Assembly (NCBI GenBank): GCA_013396995.1
Contig: VWZP01002429.1
Span: forward strand, 124,833-188,832
Length of the DNA stretch: 64,000 bases
Origin: Dicaeum eximium
Taxonomy: Eukaryota > Chordata > Aves > Passeriformes > Dicaeidae
Reading direction: 5' to 3'
Below, piece by piece: positions 13,715 to 25,260 of the stretch. The notes beneath the pieces are model-generated. The model was not told where the DNA came from. It saw nothing but the letters and a program-made list of their open reading frames with translations, and searched no databases. A program made the position numbers and the translations under genes. How positions within the stretch are numbered: position 1 is the first letter of the stretch; each line of letters begins with the position of its first letter.

Positions 13715-13836
13715 CTGGTCGAGCTTCCAGTGGAACTCGGCGGGGCGGAAGGTGTCGGCCTGGTCGAAGTCCTTGCGCAGCAGGAACACGAGGCGGCAGT
13801 TGTGCACGTACAGCGCGTAGTGGTGCCGGTTCATCT
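13715..13836 (-). CDS. CLSTN2: Calsyntenin-2 exon 8 (LNS domain)
   Basis: This 122-bp internal exon encodes 40 full residues after a 2-nt split codon, starting MNRHHYALYVHNC and ending FHWKLDQ. It belongs to the first half of the laminin-G-like (LNS) domain of calsyntenin-2, a type I membrane protein of synapses. It directly follows the SDKT end of exon 7, and G|AG completes a Glu codon. From memory the peptide matches mammalian calsyntenin-2 essentially residue for residue; the equivalent calsyntenin-1 segment differs clearly. The acceptor is preceded by a short C-run (CCCCCCACAG) and the donor is CAG|GTACCT; the exon ends in phase 0. Every one of the 40 codons ends in G or C, and I count 13 CpGs, unlike the neighbouring exons. 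The reading frame is intact. Confidence 0.95.
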
Positions 13837-14346
13837 CTGTGGGGGGACACACCCAGCTCAGCCACACACAGCCCTTGGTGTCTGGGAGCCTTACACACTG
13901 ACAGCACCCAGCACATCAGAGAAACCACAAAGAACTGAGCTTTCTCATGGACCATTATGGCTCTTCTTGAATTATGCCTTATCAGCTTTGTTCATGGAAT
14001 CATCCTGTCCCAGCTAATAAATCAAATCCAAATGCATATTTCATCTAACTGGTTTCAGTGAAGAATTAGAACTGTTTCTCCCAATATAAATAATGAAAAA
14101 AAATTAAACATTATTTAGTTATTTTATCAGTCAATTCCTGTGAAATCTCTAGCTGTGTTATCCCAGCTGTGTTTGAAATTTAGGTGGTCATCAGCTCCCT
14201 CAATAAGCTCTCAAGTCAGCAATGTCTAGAGTGGCACCACCTGAGATTAGTTTTTTTCTCAGATCAAATTAAATGAGGAGAGATGGCAATACTCTACTGC
14301 TGTTGATATTTCCTTTGCATAACATTTTTTCCATAGACAGACTCAC
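13837..14346 (-). other. CLSTN2: CLSTN2 intron 7
   Basis: This 510-bp intron has a GTGAGT donor next to 14347 and an ACAG acceptor ending at 13837. It is the shortest intron in the window. The half next to exon 8 is GC-rich and the rest is AT-rich. I see nothing else in it. Confidence 0.9.
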
Positions 14347-14595
14347 CTGTCTTGTCAGAGTTGCAGAGAATAGTCTCCTTCTCAGCTCTTAATCCAGGAC
14401 TAGGTCCATGTTTCATCCACAGAGTGATGGTGAATTGATCAGTTAAATTTTTTGGGACTATTCCATCTGGGATTTTGGCTTCTTGCTTTCCATCAAATTT
14501 AAAAATCATGTCATTGCTATCCATGAGGAGCCCAGCTGTCCAGTTGGTTGTTGTACTGGGAGGTGGTAACAGGTCAATGGCACCTGAGGAAGCTC
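14347..14595 (-). CDS. CLSTN2: Calsyntenin-2 exon 7 (start of LNS domain)
   Basis: This 249-bp exon starts with the last two bases of a Gly codon and ends with the first base of the Glu codon shared with exon 8. It encodes the end of the cadherin-to-LNS linker (ASSGAIDLLPPP) and the first strands of the laminin-G-like domain (DMIFKFDGKQ, TITLWMKHG, ETILCNSDKT). Two N-glycosylation sequons are visible, NWT and NLT. The acceptor is GATTTGCAG and the donor is ACAG|GTGAGT. The motif KIPDGIVPKNLTDQF is characteristic of calsyntenin-2 rather than calsyntenin-1 or -3, as I recall those proteins. Third positions are AT-leaning, in contrast to exon 8. The frame is open throughout. Confidence 0.95.
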
Positions 14596-17500
14596 CTGCA
14601 AATCACATAGTGAATAACACAATGAGAGACCAGTGAAAAAGCTGTGCAGATTAATATAGGCCAGGGTTCTGATTCACACTCTTTAGACTATTTTACTACC
14701 CAAATGGTCCTACCAGACTCAATGCCAAATCACTGAAATGTTATAAAACACCCACCATTGTGAACCAGCAAGAGTTTTCTAGATTAAATGTACTGCACAG
14801 AAAACTGTAGAAAATAATGTAAAGTTATATTTCTCAGAAATGTTCATTATTTTCTGAAATTCATTAATGACATTTCTTCAGCTATTTCAAAATCTGCTAA
14901 GAGTCAAAACAATTTTTCTGCATTTATCTTCCCTCCCTGACAGCATGAAGGCGTGTGGGGATGATGTGCTATAAAATACAGCCCAGTGGGGATGAATGCA
15001 GGACAGGCCCACCAGTGTCCAGCAGCCAGCTGTGGATAACCCCAGTAATTCTCGGAGGAATGTCCATTCACAGGGGGGATTCACCCCAAGCAGATAATAT
15101 CACTCTAGTGCTGGTTTCTGGTACATATTTGATGGTTAGTGCTCCGTGCATTCTTTAATGATAGACTGAGATAGAAAACACTGTGGTACCAAGATCTAAT
15201 AAAATAGCGCAGCTCTTCACAGCTCTGTGTTTGCTTACAGCTTAACAACTGCCAGGCACTATGAAAACCATGCAAGGAGCTACCCAGAGCATTTACCTAC
15301 TGGTGAAAGATAGTTTATAGCAGGAAATATGATTCCAAGAGTAAAAAGCACACACAATCTTTGCATTCATGTTGCTGCTTTGTCAAGTAACAATATGGTG
15401 AGCACACTGTGACAGCATAAAAGATCCCCCACTAAGATGTTCTGCCCTCCTTCACCATTAAAGAAGAGATATAAAAGATCCCAAATCTCTGCAGAAGTGC
15501 AAAAATTTTAAGTCAAAAGTGGGTAGAATTGTTTCATACAGGCTTTTAAAAAAACATATTATAGTAATAATTTGGAAATATTTACCTTATTCTGTGACTG
15601 AATGTGTTGGGTTCTTCTCCAAAATTTATTACTGTAAAATGAGGCTATTTTGAAGTGATATTTTGAATACCAAACCCAACAGCTACATGTTCATAGTTTG
15701 AGCATGGAGACAAAATACATTTATTTTACAAACTGTAATTCTGGATAATACAGGACACTGCATTTGTGCAACCAGCACCAAGCTCAACAGGTTCTACTTT
15801 ATCTGCCCATATTTATATGGAGATTTATGGCTAAGTTTGGAATCTCATCCTGTTACTGTGTTTTAATCCTGCCCTGAGAAAAACCATTGGATTATGTGTT
15901 TGGGAGATTTGGGTGGAAGGAGTCATGTTTTTCCTATCCTAATAAAACCAGCCATAGACCCAGACTGCTCAGCTGTATACAGAAACAGACCTGGAGCAAT
16001 GCAAAGAGAATCTCTATGGAGGTGTTCCCAGAACAGCCTTATCATGGGATCAGTGCTGTTCCAAAATGTAGTGTCTGATGCCCTTTTCTCCCAAAATGTT
16101 TCCAGAACAATGCAGGAACTACTGCATGAAGCTCAGTTTTGGGCTGAGACCCCTGAGGCACCTCTTGCATATAAAAGTGCTTATTTTCACAAGTGATTTA
16201 TGCAGTTGGCCCCACCTCCTCTCCCAGTCCTGCACGTTTGGGGTCCAGACTTTGTGCCAGAATAAGCACGCAGTGATGCTGCTCGCTGAGCTGGACCAGA
16301 CTGCTGGCTTAGCTGGAAACAAATCATTCAAATAACACCCAGCCCAAACTGTCCTTCATGATCAGACCAACACCTTTTTTTGAGCCTCTTGCAATGCTAC
16401 ACCGCCCAGGATAATGGAGAGAAGACAGGATCCCAGCTGGAGCAGGACCTTGAGGCTGATACTCAGTGTTTCCCTGTCTCAGTTTCCCATCTGCCACTTG
16501 TAAGAATTAGCAATCCCATTATTTTCTATTTTATCTACATTTAGAGGGAAAGGATACAGCACCAGAGCCATCTTTCCACTATATTTTAGGCTCCTTAACC
16601 TATGCTTATTTTAGTGTGATTTATTCTGATATGTTTTTGCAGTCCAAATGGTGTCTTTTACACAGTCTGTACTTTTTATTACTGTCAGGTGACAAGGTGA
16701 AAGAATGTTTACTAAAATGCTATGAGGCACAACACTAATAATTCCTTGACTTTAAAGTTACTTAAGTGTAATTTAATCATTTAAGCTGCCCACCTTGACC
16801 ATCCAAGGGAGTGGAAATCTGTAGGTTATTGAAAAGTAGACTTGAACCTTCCGTCATATAAAAAATGAATTTTAATTCACCCTCCTTACCATCTGCCTTC
16901 TCCAAATTTCCAACAGATACATGAAGAAAGCAGCACAGGATTTATAAACTGGATCTTTAATTATACAGAGAGAGCCTTGCATTTGACATGGTGTAGAACT
17001 GTCTGAGTACTCAGCTCTGCACTCTCTGCAATCACACAGTGCTTCACAATACAAAAAAAAATTCAAGGTTTTCTTCCTTTTCAAAGGATTTTATCATCCA
17101 ACCATTAGTTACAATAATGTAACTTCTGGGAGAAAGCTGATTTCCAGAAATAATTCAACCTGCTTTCATAGGAGTTCTCTCTACATTAAAGATGGTAATA
17201 AATACTAAACAGCAAAGTGCAGGCCAGGCTAAATGCAATTCTCATGAAAGCACATTGTCACTTACAACATTTTCATCAAAGTCCTGTTACAAGTTTCTAC
17301 CATGTCTGCTCTCTATGAAGATATGGAAAACCTGGACCAAAAGAAAAATTCTTTCAGCAGTGAGAATCTGCCCCCTGTTTGCATACAGTCTTACACTCTT
17401 ACCTGTTTCCTCAAGTGCTTTGCATTCTGCTCCTTCAGGGATGTGCTGAGCCAGAGCTGAAGTTCAGCAGTGACATCTCTCCACTGCTCAGAGCTGCCTG

Positions 17501-19239
17501 CAACCACCACAATGGCCCTGGCAGACCTGAGAAATGCCTGTAATTCTCTTTTCTACTCCAGTGTCAGCAGGTGAGTCAGTAAAACCATACTCTGTAAACT
17601 GAACCCCTTAGAGTTTCCACAACCTTCCTCAAATAAGGACTTTTACACTAGCTGAAGGTACCTCCTTTCAGCCCTACACTTTAAATGATAATATTTTTGG
17701 ATATAGCTGCTATCAGTGTTTGATTTCAAGGTAATAATTTCAAGGTTTAGGTCTTGTTCATAGGGATCTGTACTGAGTGACTGTGCCATTTGCAGTTCAA
17801 GTCAGTAACAGCACAAAGCAATGTTCTTTTGGCTGCCAATACAGCTTCTTAGAGGATGCAAAAGTATTCGACTTTAGCTACACCATATTTATTTTTATTA
17901 AAATTCTAGTCTTTTATGAAATCAAGCCTCGCTCAGCCTCTCAGATTTAGTATCATTATCATGATTAAGATGCATATTGGGGCAGATGGATTTTAATCTC
18001 CTCTTCTATAGCCCAGACAGTTGGATAAAGACATAGAATTGAAAGTAATGATTGTTTCTGTGATCTTAACTAAGCAATTCTGAAGTTGAAAACATTCAGA
18101 TTTTTTGACAATGCTACTACTGCTTCTCACCTTTACCTCCCTTTCTCCATCTCCACTGATAACTGACAATTGCAACTGCCAACTATTTTTCCCTGGAAAT
18201 TGCTTCTCCATTTTTAGTAATTTAGTAACACTGGCTGCAATTTTTCATTACAAAAATTACTTCCTAAAGGTTAGCTTATTGATCTTAACATGTCTGCAGC
18301 ACTGCTGGGTGGTTATCAGAGCAAAGGCAAGCCCTACACCAGAGCACCCCAAACCAAAATACATGCATTTAAATGGAAAAAATTGCACAACTGCTACTGT
18401 AGCTCAGACAGAAGCCAGGCAAAGAGACAGAGAAAATGAGAATTAATGTCCACACTGTCAGGGCTTCAGAAGAGGACTCTAATGACAGGATATTAGAGCA
18501 GGAAAGATATCTGATCTCAAAAGATGAAGGGATTATTGCGTGGCCATTGCCTTGCCAGATACAGAATCTTAAAGTCTGAAAAAAATACAGCAGTATCTTC
18601 AAGTATTTAACCTGCCTTTCAAAACTGACTTCTGCATTTTACACAAAGTTATCAAAAGCACAAAAAAGGAGGAAAAAATCAGGAAATATTTCTCCACCAG
18701 TTCAGCTCTTATCTGAAGTTCATGTTTCTTAAATATTTTTGCTCAAATGATTGCCCAGAATATTATTTTACTTTTTGTTTATTTGTCCTCTGGCACAGCA
18801 CTGAGCAGCAGAACAGAAAGGTGAGTCAGGAGGACTGAAATACAACACAGAGATTCAATTCCCTTCAAATCTTATGGTCTCCCTGTGATAGCAAATCTAC
18901 ACTGGAAATCTCACTACACTGTCACACCAGTATTTGTAGCAGAGGGAAGAAAGAAAGAGAAAGAAATTGAATGAGGAAGAAAGAAAAATCAAGAAGGGAA
19001 GAGGAGTAGGAGAGAAACAAAATTAAAATAAGGCAGGGAGCAAGTATGAAATAGAGTGAAAACAAATGGAAAAGAAGGATGGAGCAACTGTCAAATATCA
19101 CCACTGTCTCCATTTTCATTGCTATGATCCAAAGTGAGCCAACTGTGCTAAATCCAAGTGCTGCATGCTTACAGGTCACAAGGAGCTGGTGCCTTGTCTG
19201 CAAAAACATTATTATGGCAACTGAAATCCATATTCATAC
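14596..19239 (-). other. CLSTN2: CLSTN2 intron 6
   Basis: This 4644-bp intron runs from donor GTATGA (next to 19240) to acceptor TTTGCAG. It is AT-rich and, apart from a purine-rich strand at 18937-19030, I see no repeat family or coding segment in it. Open frames such as 15894-16335 and 18105-18446 are unsupported. Confidence 0.85.
18937..19030. repeat. Purine-rich GA tract
   Basis: The plus strand is almost pure A and G, with GAAA, GGAA and GAGA units. In the transcribed direction it is a long polypyrimidine tract, lying about 210 bp into the intron after exon 6. It is a plausible splicing-factor binding tract or a decayed microsatellite. Confidence 0.75.
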
Positions 19240-19425
19240 CACACAATTTCTGCAGAGATTTTTCAGAGTAGGTTTCACGATCACAACCCTTTCTGATGTA
19301 ATTGGTCTGTAGTTCAATGGTGGTGTGGATTGAGGACACTGGTCCATCACACGTTTCTAGGTGGATGCTGGGAAAGAAGGGTATGCTGCCAGAGCCAGGC
19401 CTGTATTCAATCCGTTTGTTCCAGT
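19240..19425 (-). CDS. CLSTN2: Calsyntenin-2 exon 6 (cadherin-LNS linker)
   Basis: This 186-bp exon begins inside the Asp codon shared with exon 5 and ends inside the Gly codon shared with exon 7. It encodes the linker between cadherin repeat 2 and the LNS domain: WNKRIEYRPGSGS, then FPSIHLETCDG, TNYIRKGCDRETYS and SLQKLC. Three cysteines (ETC, KGC, KLC) are conserved-looking and probably form disulphides in the mature ectodomain. The acceptor is TTTTTCCAG and the donor is TGTG|GTATGA. The spacing fits the family exactly (2 nt + 61 codons + 1 nt). No frame damage is seen. Confidence 0.94.
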
Positions 19426-20194
19426 CTGGAAAAACAAACAAATCAAAACCAACGAGATCCAATGGTAAGTAAAAAAGGAAGGGAGTTATATAATTTCAAA
19501 TGACATATTGTTCTCAAAGGACACTGTCTAACGCAAAAATAAGAGTTTCTGAACTTGGCATCAATAAGCTACTGTCCTAAAAAAATTGGATTTTGGCGCT
19601 GTTTTTCTAAGAGTGTCAGGCTCACTTAAGTTACACTACTGCTGGTTGAGTCACACAAGCAGGGGCTACACACATCTCCTGACAAGAGGTGCTAATTTGT
19701 GTCAGTCTGGAGCTGCAGTGCCCACGTTCCTGGCAGACTACAAGCCGACTCTGCAGGGAGGAGGTGTCTGCTGCACCCGATTTGGTTAGATTTCACAGCG
19801 TTGTGATAAGAACAAATATCTCCAAAGACCAGGCTAAACACGTCAGTCTAATGTAACACCTCTGTAGTGCCACTTCTTGTCTTTGAACATGTTCTTAATT
19901 TTGTGAAGCACTAATGACAGGAATTTACAGCTGAAAGGATGACTCTTGCTTCCAGCCAGATCTGATTAATCCGTGTTTATGCAGATGCCTCACAGCCCAC
20001 AACATTTAAACAATCCCCTGCCTCAGGCAGCCACCTGTTTTTGCCACACATGCCCCTGTGCTGCTCAACTGAAGCATTTTAATGTTTGAAAGCCAATTAA
20101 TTGTGGTGTTTGCAACATGCTTCAGAGAAAACCCAAACAAGCAGCAGTAATTACAAACATGTATTTTAGCTGTCTTTACAGCTCATATTTTCAT

Positions 20195-20625
20195 CGAGTC
20201 ACGGAATGGCTGGAGTTGGAAGGGATCCTCAAAGCTCACTTTCTCCATCCCCCTGCCATGGGCAGGGACACCTGCCACTAAACCAGGTTGCTCAAAGTCC
20301 CATCCAGCCTGATCTCAGGTTGAGGCATACACAGCTTCTCTGGGCAACCTGTGTCGTGCCTCAGCATCCTTATAGGAAAAAAAATTTCTTTCATATATCC
20401 AATCTAAGTCCAACTTAAAGCTGTTGCCTCTTATCCTGTCACTACAGGTCTCAGAAAAATCTTTCTATCCGTCTAAGCCCCCTTCAAGCACTGAGAGGCC
20501 TCAGCAAGATCTCTGTGAAGCCGTCTGCACACTTTGAACAACCCCAACTCTCAGTCTGTCCTTAAAGGAGAGAAGCTCCAGCCTTCTGGCCATGTTCATG
20601 GCCCTTCCCCTCATTGTTCTAAAAA
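20195..20625 (-). mobile_element. CR1 LINE 3' fragment, minus strand
   Basis: The complement reads like the 3' end of an avian CR1 non-LTR retrotransposon. Recognisable blocks include GGCTGGAGCTTCTCTCCTTT, a GGTTGCCCAGAGAAGCTGTG block, TCAGGCTGGATGGGACTTTG and the terminal CCTTCCAACTCCAGCCATTC. The copy is 5'-truncated, as is usual for CR1, and encodes no intact reverse transcriptase. It is in the same orientation as CLSTN2. The right-hand edge is approximate. Confidence 0.9.
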
Positions 20626-23600
20626 GTTCAAATCTTTCTAGGTAAAAGAAGACTTCATAAATGGAAAAGTTCTAGGTCCTGGCAGTCAACAAAATCCCTG
20701 AAAGCAAATGGACAGAGATTTGTTCTAAATATCAGCAGAAGGAAAACTAATAGCGGATGTGCATTTAGTAGGTGAAGGAGTTTGGTGTTTTTCAACAGAT
20801 CTCATTTCAGAAAGCTTGAAAAATGGTGCTCTTTCCCTGGTCTTAAACTGCATTAAATTAAACATTTACAAGAAATTCTGAACATCCATGCAAACACTTT
20901 GAAGTGAGGCAGTCATTAGTCCAGAGTCCAGGCAACGATGCTACAACCACTGGTCTGCATTTCAGAATTCTCAGATCTTCTTCCTGACATAGCCCAATTG
21001 GTAATCATGCAGCATTTTATTAACAAGAGAAAGATGAGACTTTCTGGAACATTCTGAAAGTATGTTTAGTATCTGTTTTTACCAAAATCTTTAAGACTTG
21101 TACATCATGACTAAGACAACCATGACTGCATGACTGCCTGTGCACATACAACTGAGTTGCTATTTCAGTTGCAATTTTCCGGTAATTCACTCCATTTGTT
21201 TCATATTAAGTTAGACTTGATCTACAGTATTGCATAATTTCTCTGCAATTGTCAGTTTAAACTGTTCCATCAGAATTTTGAGTACCATATATGGGACATC
21301 ATTACCATGATAGGTTTCCGTTCCCCCTCCATTGCAGAAATTTGAGGTTAACACTTTTCCAATAGAACAAGAGCTGCGAATTCTTTGAGGTACTTCAGGT
21401 AAAAATAAATAATTTGCTGGTTTTATGCAAACTAATAATATATGAATTATTGATCTTTACAATCTCTTATTCACCAGTTCAGGCATTGTATTCCTCTACT
21501 CAAAAACTAAAATAAAGTCTTATATATATCTGAAACTTTCTGACTATTTCAGCAGCTTTCAGCCACATTTTCATTTCTCAGCTACGCCAAATGAACCAGT
21601 ACTCATGCAAAATATTCATTAGTGGATGTGAGATGTGACTGAATTATGAACTGCAAGGTACCTGAAGCTGCAGACTTAACTCCAGCTACACAAGGTGTGT
21701 CCTATAAAACTCACGCCATATAAAATGCCACTGCTCACAAGGAAGAATGATGGGAGTCCTCTGTTTCTGCCACAAGAACTGGAAGATGTATTTTGTTTCA
21801 TGGTATTACCTTTCAGCTTTGAAGAACTGGGAATTTGTACCCAGAAATCATAAATCCTGCACCTCCTAAATCACTCACATATATCTCAGTTCTAAATTGT
21901 AAAACATCAACTAGACTTGAACCAGTGTCTTTGTACCTTGGTCCACAGACCAATCCTCATCCTAAACTGCATTGGCACTTCCTTCACTGACTTAGTGCAG
22001 ATTTAGGAATTCCACCAAGAAGTCCTTCTCTATGCAAAGGTATTCCCAGTCAGATGTGAGGCAATACCAGAGCAGGTTACAATCCTGTGATGTCAGAACT
22101 GTTCCTAAAAGCAGCAACAGCTCTGTTAAAAATAACTGGCTTATTTCCATAGAACCTGCCCCCATGCACTTCAGGTCCCAGAGCTGTGAAGCTGAGGCCA
22201 GCACCCTCTGCATCTCACCACCAGTGCAGGCAGCAACACTGGGAAGTGCACAGATCTGGCACAAGCAACAATAAGTGATATAACAGTATGAAGAAATTAT
22301 TGTGAGAGTAACCCAAGTCCTTAATTTAATTTTGAATGGGGCGAATATTATTATTTTGCTTTCTCCCAGAATAACAACCCACATTGGACTTACTCAAAAG
22401 ATCAGCACCTTCCATTCAGGAATGTGGTGGCACTTTTTCTTTTCCTCTGGAGTGACTCAGAGGAAAAGTAACCTGAGTCTGCAGAAGCCTCTGAATTTAG
22501 GTATTTTCTAGATATGTTCAGATATATAATCCCACCTGAACTGGCAGGCTGCATTTAGATTAGCTAAACCCAACCAAAGTTCCTTCTTTGACACAAACCT
22601 GGCACAAATCCTGCTACAATTCCACGTTACACTGCAAACTTAGGAAAGTAAATGCTGTCAGGGTAGAAGACTAATCCCAGGGGGAAAGTCTGAATAAAAC
22701 TAGCACTGTGTAGTCCTGCAGCCTGTTTTGTCTTTATAATTCAGCAGGCTTGTACTTGTTTGCCACTTGTGGCATAAACCTGCTCCAGACAATGCAAGAC
22801 AGCCCCAGCTAGGTTATCCCTACAATTAGAGTGTAAATATCACCATGTCAAGCTTGTGGTTTAGATTTCACCAATTATAAAGTAGCTATATAAAAGTGGA
22901 CCTTGATCACTGAGATACTCAAAACTATCCCAAGATCAAAATGGATCAAACTTCATTGACAGTTTGAGCCTTTAAAAAGAAATCCCAATGCACTAATCAA
23001 ATTTTCCTTTTAACAGATGGATAATGCAAAGATGTTCCTTGATCTCTAAACTTAAGGTTTTCTGTACTGTCTTTGTGATCCATGTTTTATATTCTAATTA
23101 ATTTCTAATGCTAGATGACACTAAGAAGGATTTAATCTATTTCCTTGAAGGAGATCATGCAGAGGAAGTATGATATGATTCATGTCTCCTACATGTTTGT
23201 TGCCATAAACTTTGATTCCATTTCACGGTGTTAAAAATGACGGCAATGTAATTAAAGATAATTGTAACACAATGAAATGCAAAACTTCTCTCCTGTCGCA
23301 CTGAAGATATGCATCTTGGCAGCTAAATATAAGACAAAATTTATGTGGTGCCATTAGTGAGTCTCTGCAGTGTCCCTACATAATTGCTGGAACAGAAGGT
23401 TCCCAGAGCAATGTAATTGGTATCTCTTCTGTTTCCTCTGCAGCATCCTCACACATCTGTGCTGTTTATGTAGGCTAGAGACTTGGCTAAAGGTCACTCT
23501 GGTGCCTTTTTTATGTGAAATAAGATGAGTGACTTGTTATGGAAATGATAATCAGGTCCGATCAGTTAAAGGGTTTCCCCCGCAAAGAGAAAACTGAACC

Positions 23601-23866
23601 TAATGTCCAAAGCTCTGCTGGTTTGTTAAGACATTTAAGTGCACATCTCAAAGCATAAACAAACATTCATATACACCTTTTCCTTATGCAGCATGTTGAT
23701 AGTTTTAAAAGCACAAAAAAGAGACAGAAACTTGTGCTTAGTACAGGACAGTGGAAAGGCTGCTGCTGCAGGAGCTTGTGAAACCAATGGAGTAACTGTT
23801 GTGCCTGACTTACTGAGACTGAATATTCCATCAAGTGATAAAGTTCCCAGATCTAATGGTGCTTAA

Positions 23867-24516
23867 TGTAGTAGATGAAGGGAGCTTTTCGTGGGCTGGT
23901 TTATTACAGTTAATTAATAAAGCTTTGTTATTAGATAGATAGGAGAGGGAGTTCTTTGAGAGTTCTAAAATAGTTACTAGTTTTGGGGGTTTTCGGGTAA
24001 AGTTCTATGTTGGGACTTCGTGTTTGGGTGTATGGGCCAATTAGAACATGGATTACATCATGATTGATAGGGAATGTTTGGGAAAATGACATCAGCAGGA
24101 TGACTTAAGCATGGTAGCCAGGGACTGGTGCAGCCATCGACCAACCACGCGACGCCACTCAGGAATGATTGGTCAGGAACATCCGGACTTATAGGCCAAT
24201 CAGAACCCCTAGAACAAGCCAATCCTGAGCCAGATTAAAAAACGCACCAATCCCTGTGAAGAGGACACTAGAAAAGACTGTGCAGGAGTCAGAACAGGTC
24301 TTTTTGCCTCTTGTCCTTTGGGCAATCAGCATTCCCCAGCCCGATGTTTGGGGGGATACAGTGTAAACACTGGATAGCTGTCTGAGTCCACTGTATCCTC
24401 GGGAGGCCTGGTTTGTACAAGGGAACTGGGACTAGCTCAGTTCCCATCCTTTGACCATCTTTTAATAAACCAAGTTTAAACCTTTTTCTGAGGTTTTTGG
24501 AGCTCTGTTCACAACA
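23867..24516 (+). mobile_element. Solo LTR with 5-bp target duplication
   Basis: This 650-bp element has termini TGTAGTAG...CACAACA and is bounded by the identical 5-bp sequence CTTAA at 23862-23866 and 24517-24521. It contains several CCAAT-type boxes (for example GGCCAATCAG) and a poly(A) signal AATAAA at 24464-24469, about 47 bp before the 3' terminus, as expected for U3-R-U5. No retroviral coding sequence is attached, so it is a solo LTR left by recombination. A 5-bp duplication is common for ERVL-type and some ERV1-type elements. It lies antisense to CLSTN2. A 10-bp stem-loop sits in its probable R region. Confidence 0.88.
24354..24398 (+). other. Stem-loop in LTR (10-bp perfect stem)
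   Basis: GGATACAGTG at 24354-24363 is the exact inverted repeat of CACTGTATCC at 24389-24398, with a 25-base loop. The nested palindrome CAGTGTAAACACTG overlaps the left arm. It lies upstream of the LTR poly(A) signal, so it may be an RNA structure of the retroviral R region. Confidence 0.6.
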
Positions 24517-24999
24517 CTTAATTATGTGAAAATATCACATAAGAATCTAAAAATCATGAAATAACACGGGTTAAGCTATTATTTGTTGTGTGATTGCATT
24601 CCCACAGTGTCAGAACCCCAAAGGCACTAATAAGCCCTAATGAACCTCCACAATCTTCACCTGGGGCCTCCATTTGCCCCTCATGGGCCTGGAGCTCTGT
24701 TTAACCTCAGCCCCATCAGACTGGGCTGTAGGTGATGGTCTGGCTCAGCCACAGCATCTTTGGATCCAGGAGCCAGCCCAGGGCTTGCTGCTCTGGCTGC
24801 TCAGCCTCAGCACTGTGGACCTGCCCAGTGACCTGATCCCAACCCCCATCCATGGATCTCTGTCACAGTTGCAGCTACCTTGTAGCTGCCAAGTAAATTT
24901 GGTCATATCAGACCTTCAACCTCGGCCAGCCTAGAAGTAAAAAACGTCCTCAGATAAAGCAGGGATAGGTTGGATTCAAATCTACACGAGGACTTCACC

Positions 25000-25214
25000 A
25001 GTCATGTTCCATCCTAACCTGCAGACATCTCACTGGTCAGGAAGGTGGGCTGTGTGGGTATCAGACCAATCAGCGGTTTAGACTGGGGTGTTTCCCACGG
25101 CCTGTATTAACTAAGTTTGAACAATAAAGCTTGCTGCTGTTGCATGAAGCTCTGGGTTGTGTGTGTCATCCCTTTCTCTGACCACAGACTCCACGAAACA
25201 TGTGGCCCCTCACA
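25000..25214 (+). mobile_element. 3' portion of an endogenous retrovirus 5' LTR
   Basis: The stretch has a CCAAT-type box (AGACCAATCAGCGG), a poly(A) signal AATAAA at 25123-25128 followed by GCTTGCTGCTGTTGC, and a U5-like T/C-rich stretch ending near CACA at 25214. A primer-binding-site-like motif and a gag-like leader follow immediately, which is the layout of a provirus 5' end. The left boundary is not defined; 25000 is only nominal. Confidence 0.6.
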
Positions 25215-25221
25215 TAATAAG

Positions 25222-25242
25222 TGGTGACCCCAGCAACGTGAT
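25222..25242 (+). promoter_or_regulatory. Retroviral primer-binding-site-like motif
   Basis: The sequence begins TGGTGACCCC and ends ACGTGAT. The tRNA-Trp primer-binding site of alpharetroviruses has, as I recall it, the same two blocks separated by one base; here four bases separate them. It is probably a decayed or variant tRNA-Trp site. It lies a few bases after the LTR end and 19 bp before a Met-Gly start. Confidence 0.55.
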
Positions 25243-25260
25243 ACGACTCAGCCAGATTCC

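Noticed and set aside
13835..13840. Acceptor placed directly before the ATG of MNRHHY, treating it as a start codon
   Set aside because: Exon 7 ends one base into a codon, and the AG before ATG completes Glu. The Met is internal in the protein family.
13656..13955. Overlapping open frames on both strands around exon 8 (for example 13687-14017 plus, 13656-13955 minus)
   Set aside because: They are shadows of the GC-rich exon 8, which has few stop codons in any frame. The exon frame itself is fixed by its neighbours.
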